Below are positions 1 through 6,289 of a DNA stretch of 6,289 nucleotides, piece by piece. Each line of letters opens with the position of its first letter. The first letter of the stretch is position 1. Origin of the DNA: Leucobacter sp. (lineage in GTDB: Bacteria > Actinomycetota > Actinomycetes > Actinomycetales > Microbacteriaceae); assembly GCA_031178565.1 (NCBI GenBank), contig JAPSIU010000171.1, positions 1 to 6,289 of the forward strand. Reading direction: 5' to 3'. Made by a program: the position numbers and the translations under genes. The notes beneath the pieces are model-generated. The model made no database searches, was not told where the DNA came from, and saw nothing but the letters and a program-made list of their open reading frames with translations.

Positions 1-93
1 ACCCCGATCGACCAGTGCCTCGACGGCCGCACCGATGTGCAGTGCACCAACTATCAGGACTGGACCAACGCCTGGGCGACGGTCAAGGGCTGA
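1..93 (+). CDS. C-terminal end of a probable polyamine-type ABC transporter substrate-binding protein (partial)
   Basis: An open frame enters from the left edge, runs 30 codons and ends at TGA (91-93). The tail contains two cysteines nine residues apart and ends in a tryptophan-rich stretch (DWTNAWATVKG). This resembles the C-terminus of PotD-type extracellular solute-binding proteins, where a final helix of the form W..AW..VK is common. The identification leans on context: two PotB/PotC-type permease genes follow on the same strand after 145 bases. If correct, the protein would be exported, probably as a lipoprotein, and deliver a polyamine or similar cationic solute to the permeases. The two cysteines could form a disulfide outside the cell; that is inference. 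The N-terminus, signal peptide and ligand-binding residues lie outside the window, so the substrate cannot be judged. Confidence 0.6.
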   Translation, partial: TPIDQCLDGRTDVQCTNYQDWTNAWATVKG

Positions 94-114
94 GTCCGCA
101 CGCCGCTCGGCGCA

Positions 115-150
115 CCGGGTGACGGGGAGCGCTCGCCTCCCGTCACCCGG
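115..150 (+). repeat. 12-bp perfect stem-loop between binding-protein and permease genes
   Basis: The arms CCGGGTGACGGG (115-126) and CCCGTCACCCGG (139-150) are perfectly complementary over 12 base pairs with a 12-base loop (127-138). The stem starts 21 bases after the upstream stop codon. No T-run follows, so it is not a classical intrinsic terminator. Actinobacterial terminators often lack the T-run, and in ABC importer operons hairpins after the binding-protein gene often stabilise that part of the mRNA or partly stop transcription. Either role would give more binding protein than permease. Confidence 0.65.
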
Positions 151-160
151 CGACCGGACA

Positions 161-178
161 GCGGATCTCAGGATCCGC
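161..178 (+). repeat. Second short stem-loop, 7-bp stem with TCAG loop
   Basis: GCGGATC (161-167) and GATCCGC (172-178) form a perfect 7-bp stem closing a 4-base loop (168-171). It lies 10 bases after the first hairpin and ends 60 bases before the permease start codon. It would sit in the leader of the permease message and could act with the first hairpin as a tandem attenuator. No T-run follows, and a stem this short could occur by chance in GC-rich DNA. Confidence 0.4.
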
Positions 179-227
179 CCCGTCTCCCGCCCCACCATCT
201 GCCAGCCAGTCTCACTCACCCGTCAGC

Positions 228-232
228 GAGGA
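228..232 (+). promoter_or_regulatory. Ribosome binding site for the first permease
   Basis: GAGGA ends six bases before the GTG at 239-241. This is ideal spacing, and it selects this GTG over the in-frame ATG at 35, which would overlap the upstream gene and read through both hairpins. Confidence 0.75.
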
Positions 233-238
233 CCCACC

Positions 239-1123
239 GTGAACACCAAGACCGCACTGGAACGTCGGCCCAAGCCGATCTCGACCGCGCTCTATCGGCA
301 TCCCAGAGGGCGACTCGCATCCCTGCTCACGCTCCCGATGGCCTGGCTCGTCGGCGTGTACATCCTGTCGCTCGCGCTTCTGCTCATCACGGCGTTCTGG
401 ACGACCGATCCCTTCACGTCGCGTGTCAAGCCCGGATTCACCCTCGAGAACTTCGAACAGCTCTTCACGGTCCCCGCGTACGCCGGTACGGCGCTCCGCA
501 CACTCGGGATCGCGCTCGCCGTGACGGTCATCTGCGCCGTCTTCTCCGTGCCGCTCGCGGTGTTCATGGCGAAGGTCGCCGGCCCGGGGCTCCGGGCGAT
601 CCTCGCCGTGCTCGTCACGCTCCCGCTGTGGGCCGGCTACCTCGTGAAGATCATCGCGATGCGCCTGGTCTGGACCGACAACGGATTCTTCAACTGGTCC
701 CTCTCGCCGCTCGGAATCGAGGGGCCGGGGTTCGGGATCCTGACGGTGATCCTCACCCTCGTGTACCTCTGGTTCCCGTACATGGCGATTCCGGTATACG
801 CCGCCGTGTCGCAGATCCCGACCAATCTCTTCGACGCGTCCTCGGACCTCGGGGCGGGCGGCTTCCGCACGATCCGCACGGTCATGGCACCCCTCATGCT
901 GCCCTCCCTCATCGCGGGATCCATCTTCACGTTCTCGCTGAGCCTCGGCGACTACATCGCTGCGATGTACGTCGGTGGTTCCACCCAGATGATCGGCAGC
1001 ATCATCGCGCAGAACATCAACCTCAATCCGCCACTCGCCGCGGCCTTCTCGGTCGTGCCGATCGTGCTGGTCGTCATCTATCTGGCCGCGGTGCGCCGTA
1101 CCGGCGCGCTGAACAACCTCTAG
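239..1123 (+). CDS. ABC transporter permease, PotB-like (spermidine/putrescine family)
   Basis: This is an integral membrane subunit of a polyamine-type ABC importer, 294 residues from the chosen GTG start, a usual length for the family. Hydrophobic segments lie near residues 32-53, 88-110, 118-140, 165-188, 222-245 and 268-285, giving the expected six. The cytoplasmic EAA loop that docks on the ATPase is visible at about 198-222 (FDASSDLGAGG through APLMLP), with the conserved glycine at 205 and the closing LP. The segment LSLGDYIAAMYVGG after it matches the PotB/PotC-type pattern. The GTG start is chosen for its GAGGA site. An in-frame ATG at 35 gives an N-terminal extension rich in R, S, P and T that looks non-coding. 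It probably pairs with the PotC-like permease 39 bases downstream. The substrate is inferred from family and could be another small cationic or carboxylate solute. Confidence 0.9.
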   Translation: MNTKTALERRPKPISTALYRHPRGRLASLLTLPMAWLVGVYILSLALLLITAFWTTDPFTSRVKPGFTLENFEQLFTVPAYAGTALRTLGIALAVTVICAVFSVPLAVFMAKVAGPGLRAILAVLVTLPLWAGYLVKIIAMRLVWTDNGFFNWSLSPLGIEGPGFGILTVILTLVYLWFPYMAIPVYAAVSQIPTNLFDASSDLGAGGFRTIRTVMAPLMLPSLIAGSIFTFSLSLGDYIAAMYVGGSTQMIGSIIAQNINLNPPLAAAFSVVPIVLVVIYLAAVRRTGALNNL

Positions 1124-1150
1124 GCCTCGCGCCGCGCCCGTAAGGATCAA

Positions 1151-1155
1151 AGGAG
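1151..1155 (+). promoter_or_regulatory. Ribosome binding site for the second permease
   Basis: AGGAG lies seven bases before the ATG at 1163, a strong Shine-Dalgarno match with good spacing. It allows independent initiation even though the gene probably shares a transcript with the upstream permease. Confidence 0.85.
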
Positions 1156-1162
1156 AACCGCC

Positions 1163-1972
1163 ATGCTTCGCCTGAACAGCGGCACCAAGGTCGCGCTGGC
1201 CGTCGTCACGCTCGTCGTGCTGGGCTTCATGTACATTCCACTGTTCGTGATCGTCATGAACTCGTTCAACTCGGGCCGCGTGTCGGGCTGGCCGATCCCG
1301 GGCTTCTCGCTCGAGTGGTGGGAGAAGGCGCTCGTCAATCCGGCCGTGCACGCGGCTCTGCTGAACTCGGTCGTGGTCGCGGCCGTCGCAACCGCATTCG
1401 CGCTGCTGCTCGGAACCCTCGCGGCGTTCGCGCTGCAGCGCTTCAGATTCTTCGGCCAGCACACCGTCAACCTGCTCATCGTGCTGCCGATCACCCTCCC
1501 CGGCATCGTCACCGGTGTGGCCCTGTCGAACACCTTCCACCAGGTGCTGAAACCCATGGGAATCAGCGTCGGCTACTGGGGCATGATCATCGCGCACGCG
1601 ACGTTCTGCGTCGTCATGGTGTTCAACAACGTGATCGCACGCCTGCGTCGTATGAACCCGAATCTCGAGGAGGCGTCGATGGATCTCGGAGCGGGGATCG
1701 GCCAGACGTTCCGCCTCGTCACCTTCCCGCAGTTCCGAAGCGCATTCATCGCCGGCGGCCTGCTCGCCTTCGCGCTGTCGTTCGACGAGATCGTCGTCAC
1801 GATCTTCACCGCGCCGCCCGGAGTCGAGACGCTGCCCCTCTGGATCATGAACCAGATGGCCCGGCCCAACGAGGTCAACCAGGTGAACGTCGTCGCGACC
1901 GTGATGATCCTGCTGTCGCTCGTTCCCGTCTACTTCTCGCAGAAGGTGTCCGCTGCCGGGGACGCGAAGTAG
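1163..1972 (+). CDS. ABC transporter permease, PotC-like (spermidine/putrescine family)
   Basis: This is the second membrane subunit of the importer, 269 residues, close to the usual PotC length. Six hydrophobic segments lie near residues 10-33, 65-92, 102-124, 140-160, 195-215 and 242-260. A large extracytoplasmic loop follows the first and contains the aromatic stretch FSLEWW, typical of PotC homologues. The EAA loop is clear at about 167-190 (NLEEASMDLGAG), with G176 conserved. SFDEIVVTIF (206-215) corresponds to the SFDD-type signature of PotC proteins. The ATG is set by the AGGAG site and there is no better alternative. It would form a heterodimeric pore with the PotB-like protein. No ATPase gene follows: the next gene is convergent, so this is the last gene of its operon. 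Confidence 0.92.
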   Translation: MLRLNSGTKVALAVVTLVVLGFMYIPLFVIVMNSFNSGRVSGWPIPGFSLEWWEKALVNPAVHAALLNSVVVAAVATAFALLLGTLAAFALQRFRFFGQHTVNLLIVLPITLPGIVTGVALSNTFHQVLKPMGISVGYWGMIIAHATFCVVMVFNNVIARLRRMNPNLEEASMDLGAGIGQTFRLVTFPQFRSAFIAGGLLAFALSFDEIVVTIFTAPPGVETLPLWIMNQMARPNEVNQVNVVATVMILLSLVPVYFSQKVSAAGDAK

Positions 1973-1989
1973 GGCGGCTGCGCGAACAG

Positions 1990-2008
1990 GCGCGGGTGCG
2001 GCCCGCGC
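1990..2008. terminator. Possible bidirectional terminator hairpin between convergent genes
   Basis: GCGCGGG (1990-1996) and CCCGCGC (2002-2008) form a 7-bp all-GC stem with a 5-base loop, placed in the 40-base gap between two convergent stop codons. The position suits termination from either side. No T-run is present on either strand, and short GC stems are easily found by chance in such DNA, so the call is tentative. Confidence 0.4.
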
Positions 2009-2012
2009 GAGC

Positions 2013-2471
2013 TCAGACGAGGTGGGCGGCGAGATTCCCGAGCGACGAGGCGAGGCCGACCGCGTGCTCGGCGGCCGAGATCCCCGAGGGGACGTTCTCG
2101 GCGCGGATCTCCACGCGGGTCCCTCCCTCGGCGGAAGCGACGCTCCAGGTCATGGTCATCGTCCCGGCGAAGGCGGGATCGTCCGAGACGAAGTCGATCG
2201 CCTGGACCACACGCTCGCCGGGCACGATCTCGACGAACCGCGCCTCGACCACGTCGGATCCCGCGGTCGTCTTCCCCTGCCGGGCCTGCGCGTTTTCGTA
2301 GCTCAGCACCATCCGGTATCCGCCGCCCGCGCGGAGGTCGAACCGTTCGAAGCTCCCGCTCATCCCTGCGGGAGGGAGCCAGGCGGTCAACGCCTCAGGA
2401 TCCACGAGGGCGGCGTAGACGCGCTCGACCGGTGCGGGAATGACTCTCGATGCGGTGTCGGTTCTCGGCAT
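2013..2471 (-). CDS. SRPBCC / AHSA1-domain protein (activator of Hsp90 ATPase homologue 1-like)
   Basis: This is a 152-residue soluble protein with no signal peptide or membrane segment, about one whole START/Bet v 1-like (SRPBCC) domain. Family landmarks are an N-terminal strand with RVIPAPVERVYAAL (9-22), the DPEALTAWLPPAGM stretch (24-37), the GGGYRM turn (49-54), SDDPAFAGTMTMTW (96-109) and the closing helix HAVGLASSLGNLA (136-148). AHSA1-like proteins in bacteria are small hydrophobic-ligand-binding proteins, mostly of unknown ligand; some are linked to stress or to ArsR regulators, but none is seen here. The gene starts 42 bases after resB on the same strand and could be its last operon member, or be transcribed from its own weak promoter. 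GAGG lies only one base before the ATG, too close for a normal ribosome site. A role in cytochrome biogenesis is not supported by the sequence. Confidence 0.88.
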   Translation of the reverse strand: MPRTDTASRVIPAPVERVYAALVDPEALTAWLPPAGMSGSFERFDLRAGGGYRMVLSYENAQARQGKTTAGSDVVEARFVEIVPGERVVQAIDFVSDDPAFAGTMTMTWSVASAEGGTRVEIRAENVPSGISAAEHAVGLASSLGNLAAHLV

Positions 2472-2475
2472 GCCT

Positions 2476-2506
2476 CGACGCTAGCAATGCGGGACCGGCG
2501 ACGCTA
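2476..2506 (-). promoter_or_regulatory. Direct repeat and possible -10 box upstream of the AHSA1 gene
   Basis: On the minus strand the octamer TAGCGTCG occurs twice (2506-2499 and 2483-2476), 23 bases apart from start to start. The copy near the gene contains TAGCGT, which fits a loose actinobacterial -10 pattern (TANNNT) and ends six bases before the ATG, so a leaderless transcript is possible. No convincing -35 is visible. The repeat could instead be a paired operator or chance. Confidence 0.25.
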
Positions 2507-2513
2507 CACGCGG

Positions 2514-4158
<1,645 letters not shown>

Positions 4159-4175
<17 letters not shown>

Positions 4176-4902
4176 ATCCGCCGATCACCGCCTGCAGTGC
4201 GTACATCATCCGACTCCAGAGCCCGGTCACCATCAGGAGACCGATGAGGATCAGCAGCCCGCCGCCGATCAGATTCACGGCTCGTATATGCTGCTTGAAG
4301 AATGTCATCGTCTGGGTCATCCAGCCGAAGCCGCACGCGGCGAGCACGAACGGCAGTCCGAGTCCGAGGCAGTAGAAGATCGCGAGGATCACCGAGCGCG
4401 TCACGGAGCCCTGCTGGAGACTCAGACCCATGATCACCGTGAGCGTCGGCCCCATGCACGGCGTCCAGCCGATCGCGAACACCGCCCCGAGCAGAGGAGC
4501 ACCCGCGATCCCGAGCCGCGGTTTCAGACGCGGCTTCTTCGTGGTCTGCATCTTTCCGAGGAACCCGATGAACACGAGACCCATGATGATCACGAGGACG
4601 CCCATGATCCGAGTGATGAGGTTCTCCCACTCGAGCAGCCAGACGCCGACGGTCCCCGCGGCGGCGAGGAAGGTGACGAGCACCGCGCTGAACCCGAGGA
4701 CGAACAGCATGGAGCCCAGGATCAGCCGCCCTCGGGCCGGCTTCTCACCGGGTGCGGATCCGGCGCTCGCACCGACATACGCGAGATACCCGGGTACGAG
4801 CGGCAGCACGCAGGGCGAGAGGAACGAGAGGAGCCCGGCGGCGAGCGCGATCACCGAAGCGACGAGCAACTGCCCGTCGGCGACGAGATCGTAGACGTCC
4901 AC
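4159..4902 (-). CDS. ccdA: Cytochrome c biogenesis protein CcdA (thiol-disulfide electron transporter)
   Basis: CcdA moves reducing equivalents from cytoplasmic thioredoxin across the membrane to an extracytoplasmic thioredoxin-like protein. The 247 residues carry six hydrophobic segments (about 12-44, 60-84, 97-117, 135-162, 170-193, 207-228). The two redox cysteines sit in their family motifs: C31 in SFLSPCVLPLVPGYL and C149 in IGWTPCMGPTL. C178 and C190 are extra cysteines in a later membrane segment. The basic stretch 119-130 between segments three and four fits a cytoplasmic loop. The start is GTG, two bases after the stop of the thioredoxin gene, with no clear Shine-Dalgarno site, so reinitiation after the upstream stop is likely. 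Its natural partner is the TlpA-like lipoprotein encoded just before it. Confidence 0.95.
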
Positions 4903-4904
4903 CG

Positions 4905-5513
4905 CTACTGTTCGTCCAGCGTCTCGGTGATGAGCGTGCGCAGCTGGGAGACGTCGGCGATCTGACCGAGCACGCGATGCGCGACGCGGCCCTCGGCGTC
5001 CAGTACGAGTGTGGTCGGGACCGCGTTCAGCGGCACCTGCCCGGCGAAGGCGCGCTGCACCGAGCGCCCGCCGGCGTTGTCCATGATCGACGGGTACTCG
5101 ATCCCGAACTGCTCCGAGAACTGCCGGGCCTGCGCGACCTGATCACGCGTGTTGACGCCGACGAACTTCACGCCCTCCGGCGAGAACTCCTCGTAGGCCT
5201 CCACGAGATCCGGAGCCTCCGCGCGGCACGGGGCACAGCCCGCGTACCAGAAGTTCACGACCGTCACGCTGCCGAGCGTGTCCTCGGAGCCGTACGGTTC
5301 GCCGCTCTCGGTCTCCCCCGAGAACTCGACGGGTTCGGTGCGCTCGGACGTCGCGATGCTGAGCGAGGATCCGTCACCCGACACGTACCCCTTGTCGCTC
5401 GACTCCTGCCACTGCTTCGCGAGGTCGTCTCCCCCGCTGCCGCAGCCGGCGAGCGCGAGCGCGGCGAGCAGCGGAGCGGCGGCGAGCGCTGCCGCGATCG
5501 GACGGCGGCTCAT
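4905..5513 (-). CDS. TlpA/ResA-like thioredoxin-fold lipoprotein
   Basis: This is a 202-residue extracytoplasmic thiol-disulfide oxidoreductase. A short basic start (MSRRP), a hydrophobic stretch and the lipobox LALAGC place the lipidated cysteine at position 24, so the mature protein would be anchored to the outer face of the membrane. A low-complexity G/S/E-rich linker (25-80) leads to the redoxin domain. The active site is WYAGCAPC, with C93 and C96, and the cis-proline loop is AVPTTLV with P166. In system II cytochrome c maturation, ResA-type proteins reduce the CXXCH cysteines of apocytochrome c using electrons from CcdA, whose gene follows after 2 bases. The ATG overlaps the stop of the phosphatase gene in ATGA, so translation is probably coupled. 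ResA is the functional analogue, but a more general TlpA reductase role cannot be excluded. Confidence 0.93.
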   Translation of the reverse strand: MSRRPIAAALAAAPLLAALALAGCGSGGDDLAKQWQESSDKGYVSGDGSSLSIATSERTEPVEFSGETESGEPYGSEDTLGSVTVVNFWYAGCAPCRAEAPDLVEAYEEFSPEGVKFVGVNTRDQVAQARQFSEQFGIEYPSIMDNAGGRSVQRAFAGQVPLNAVPTTLVLDAEGRVAHRVLGQIADVSQLRTLITETLDEQ

Positions 5514-6154
5514 ACGGCGCCCACGTCCACTGCGTCATCGGCCATACCGGCTGCCGGGGTGCGGTAGTCGACCTCGAACCAGCGCTCGCCGCGCTTCTCG
5601 AAGCTGGTGATGCTCGACAGCTCGCAACGGCGCGAGGCGGGGTTGTGGAAGAGCGGCTTGCCCGCGATGTCGAGATGAGCCATCCAGATGGGCGCCTGGT
5701 GCGACACCATCACGATGTCGCCTCCCCGCGTCGTCTCCCACGCCTCGTCCATCGCCTCGCGCACGCGCGCCGCGACCTGGCGATAGGGCTCGCCCCAACT
5801 CGGCAGGAAGGGATTCCAGAACTTGTGCCAGTAGCGCGGCTTCCTGAAGACCGCATCGGGGCCGGCGTTGACCATGCCCTCGAAGTAGTTCGTGGGCTCG
5901 ATGATCCGCTCCTCGGTCACGACCTCGAGGCCGAGCGCACTCGCGATCGGGCGCGCCGACTGCTTCGCGCGTTCGAGCGGCGAGGAGAGGAGCTTCACGA
6001 CGAGGCGATCGCTGCCCGCCAGTTCGAGGGCGGCCGCCTCGGCCATCCGGTGCCCGCGCTCGGACAGCCGGAACCCCGGGATGCGCCCGTACAGCACGAG
6101 ATCGGGGTTGTGCACCTCGCCGTGGCGCACCAGATGCAGCAGTTTGTCGCTCAC
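5510..6154 (-). CDS. Histidine phosphatase family protein (phosphoglycerate-mutase superfamily)
   Basis: This is a 214-residue cytoplasmic protein of the branch-1 histidine phosphatase superfamily. The catalytic set is complete: LVRHGE with R10 and the phospho-accepting H11, R62 in SSPLERAKQSA, the probable acid E86 in RIIEPTNYFEG, and H152 in VSHQAPIW. Lack of the length and motifs of glycolytic mutase suggests a phosphatase, substrate unknown. The start is GTG; an in-frame TAG lies four codons upstream, and no other upstream start is available. It leads the cytochrome c maturation operon and overlaps the thioredoxin gene by four bases (ATGA). A phosphatase of this kind sits at the same place in mycobacteria (Rv0525), so the link is conserved although its role there is not established. 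The C-terminal 15 residues after the last strand are acidic and probably disordered. Confidence 0.93.
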   Translation of the reverse strand: MSDKLLHLVRHGEVHNPDLVLYGRIPGFRLSERGHRMAEAAALELAGSDRLVVKLLSSPLERAKQSARPIASALGLEVVTEERIIEPTNYFEGMVNAGPDAVFRKPRYWHKFWNPFLPSWGEPYRQVAARVREAMDEAWETTRGGDIVMVSHQAPIWMAHLDIAGKPLFHNPASRRCELSSITSFEKRGERWFEVDYRTPAAGMADDAVDVGAV

Positions 6155-6160
6155 GCCACC

Positions 6161-6166
6161 ATTCTA
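6161..6166 (-). promoter_or_regulatory. -10 box of the cytochrome c maturation operon (probable leaderless promoter)
   Basis: On the minus strand TAGAAT matches the TATAAT consensus at five of six positions and ends six bases before the GTG at 6154. Transcription would start at or next to the G of the start codon, giving a leaderless mRNA. This agrees with the lack of a proper Shine-Dalgarno site. No good -35 is seen at 16-18 bases upstream, which is common for actinobacterial promoters. Confidence 0.55.
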
Positions 6167-6289
6167 CGTTCGAGGTGTCTGGGAGTTCGTGGCGGCGTCG
6201 CGGGGTGCTCGCCGGGTGCCCGGGTGCCGGGAGATCGGGCTTCGCGGGTCGGGACGGCGGGTGTGGCTGGGTCACCCCCAATGACTTGG
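6167..6289. other. GC-rich region upstream of the operon, no gene seen
   Basis: No frame here looks protein-like. The only small structure is an 8-base tandem repeat, CCGGGTGC twice plus a partial third copy (6212-6231). An ATG on the + strand at 6281 is followed by just two codons before the window ends and has no ribosome site, so it cannot be called a gene start. The hemL gene that often precedes this operon in actinobacteria is not visible in this stretch. Confidence 0.5.

Noticed and set aside
35..238. N-terminal extension of the first permease from an in-frame ATG at 35
   Set aside because: It overlaps the end of the upstream gene, reads through two stem-loops, has R/S/P/T-rich non-coding composition and no ribosome site, whereas GTG at 239 has GAGGA at ideal spacing.
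212..1597. Long minus-strand open frame (461 codons) opposite both permease genes
   Set aside because: The product is a charged, R/E/D/H-rich low-complexity chain typical of the antisense of high-GC membrane genes, and both sense-strand genes have clear family motifs.
4288..5567. Several plus-strand frames opposite ccdA and the thioredoxin gene
   Set aside because: All are arginine/glutamate-rich antisense shadows; the minus-strand genes have defining cysteine motifs.
6212..6231. 8-base tandem repeat CCGGGTGC, 2.5 copies
   Set aside because: Too short and too GC-rich to separate from chance; no link to a mobile element or a known site.
5535..6281. Minus-strand frame overlapping the phosphatase gene and reaching to the right edge
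   Set aside because: It is proline/arginine-rich, has no family motif, and overlaps a gene with a complete catalytic residue set in another frame.
6281..6289. Possible start of a divergent plus-strand gene
   Set aside because: Only three codons are visible and no ribosome site precedes the ATG.

Overview
The window is high-GC DNA with dense genes, strong G/C bias at third codon positions, several GTG starts and short or overlapping gene junctions. This points to an actinobacterium. The protein sequences look like those of a Microbacteriaceae-type organism (Leucobacter and relatives), but that placement is an impression, not a test.

Left part (1-1972, + strand): the end of a polyamine-type ABC importer operon. 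It holds the last 30 codons of a probable extracellular substrate-binding protein, a 145-base gap with two tandem stem-loops, then two inner-membrane permeases of the PotB and PotC type, each with a visible Shine-Dalgarno site. No ATPase gene is in the window; it may lie upstream.

Middle (1973-2471): a 40-base convergent gap with one GC hairpin separates the transporter from a minus-strand AHSA1/SRPBCC-domain gene. That gene lies 42 bases downstream of resB and is the last minus-strand gene before the convergent junction.

Right part (2514-6154, - strand): a tightly packed system II cytochrome c maturation operon. In transcription order it holds a histidine phosphatase (phosphoglycerate-mutase superfamily), a TlpA/ResA-like thioredoxin lipoprotein, CcdA and ResB. 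Junctions are a 4-base ATGA overlap, a 2-base gap and a 17-base overlap. CcdA would carry electrons across the membrane to the extracytoplasmic thioredoxin, which reduces apocytochrome haem-binding cysteines. ResB is one half of the haem delivery/ligation complex. A near-consensus -10 box (TAGAAT) lies just upstream of the first GTG and suggests a leaderless operon transcript.

The gene order matches the well-known mycobacterial cluster (Rv0525 to Rv0528), but the expected next gene, the CcsA/ResC haem-handling partner (Rv0529 type), is absent and the AHSA1 gene stands in its place. That absence is the most interesting feature. I see no mobile element, CRISPR array, RNA gene or clearly undescribed system.
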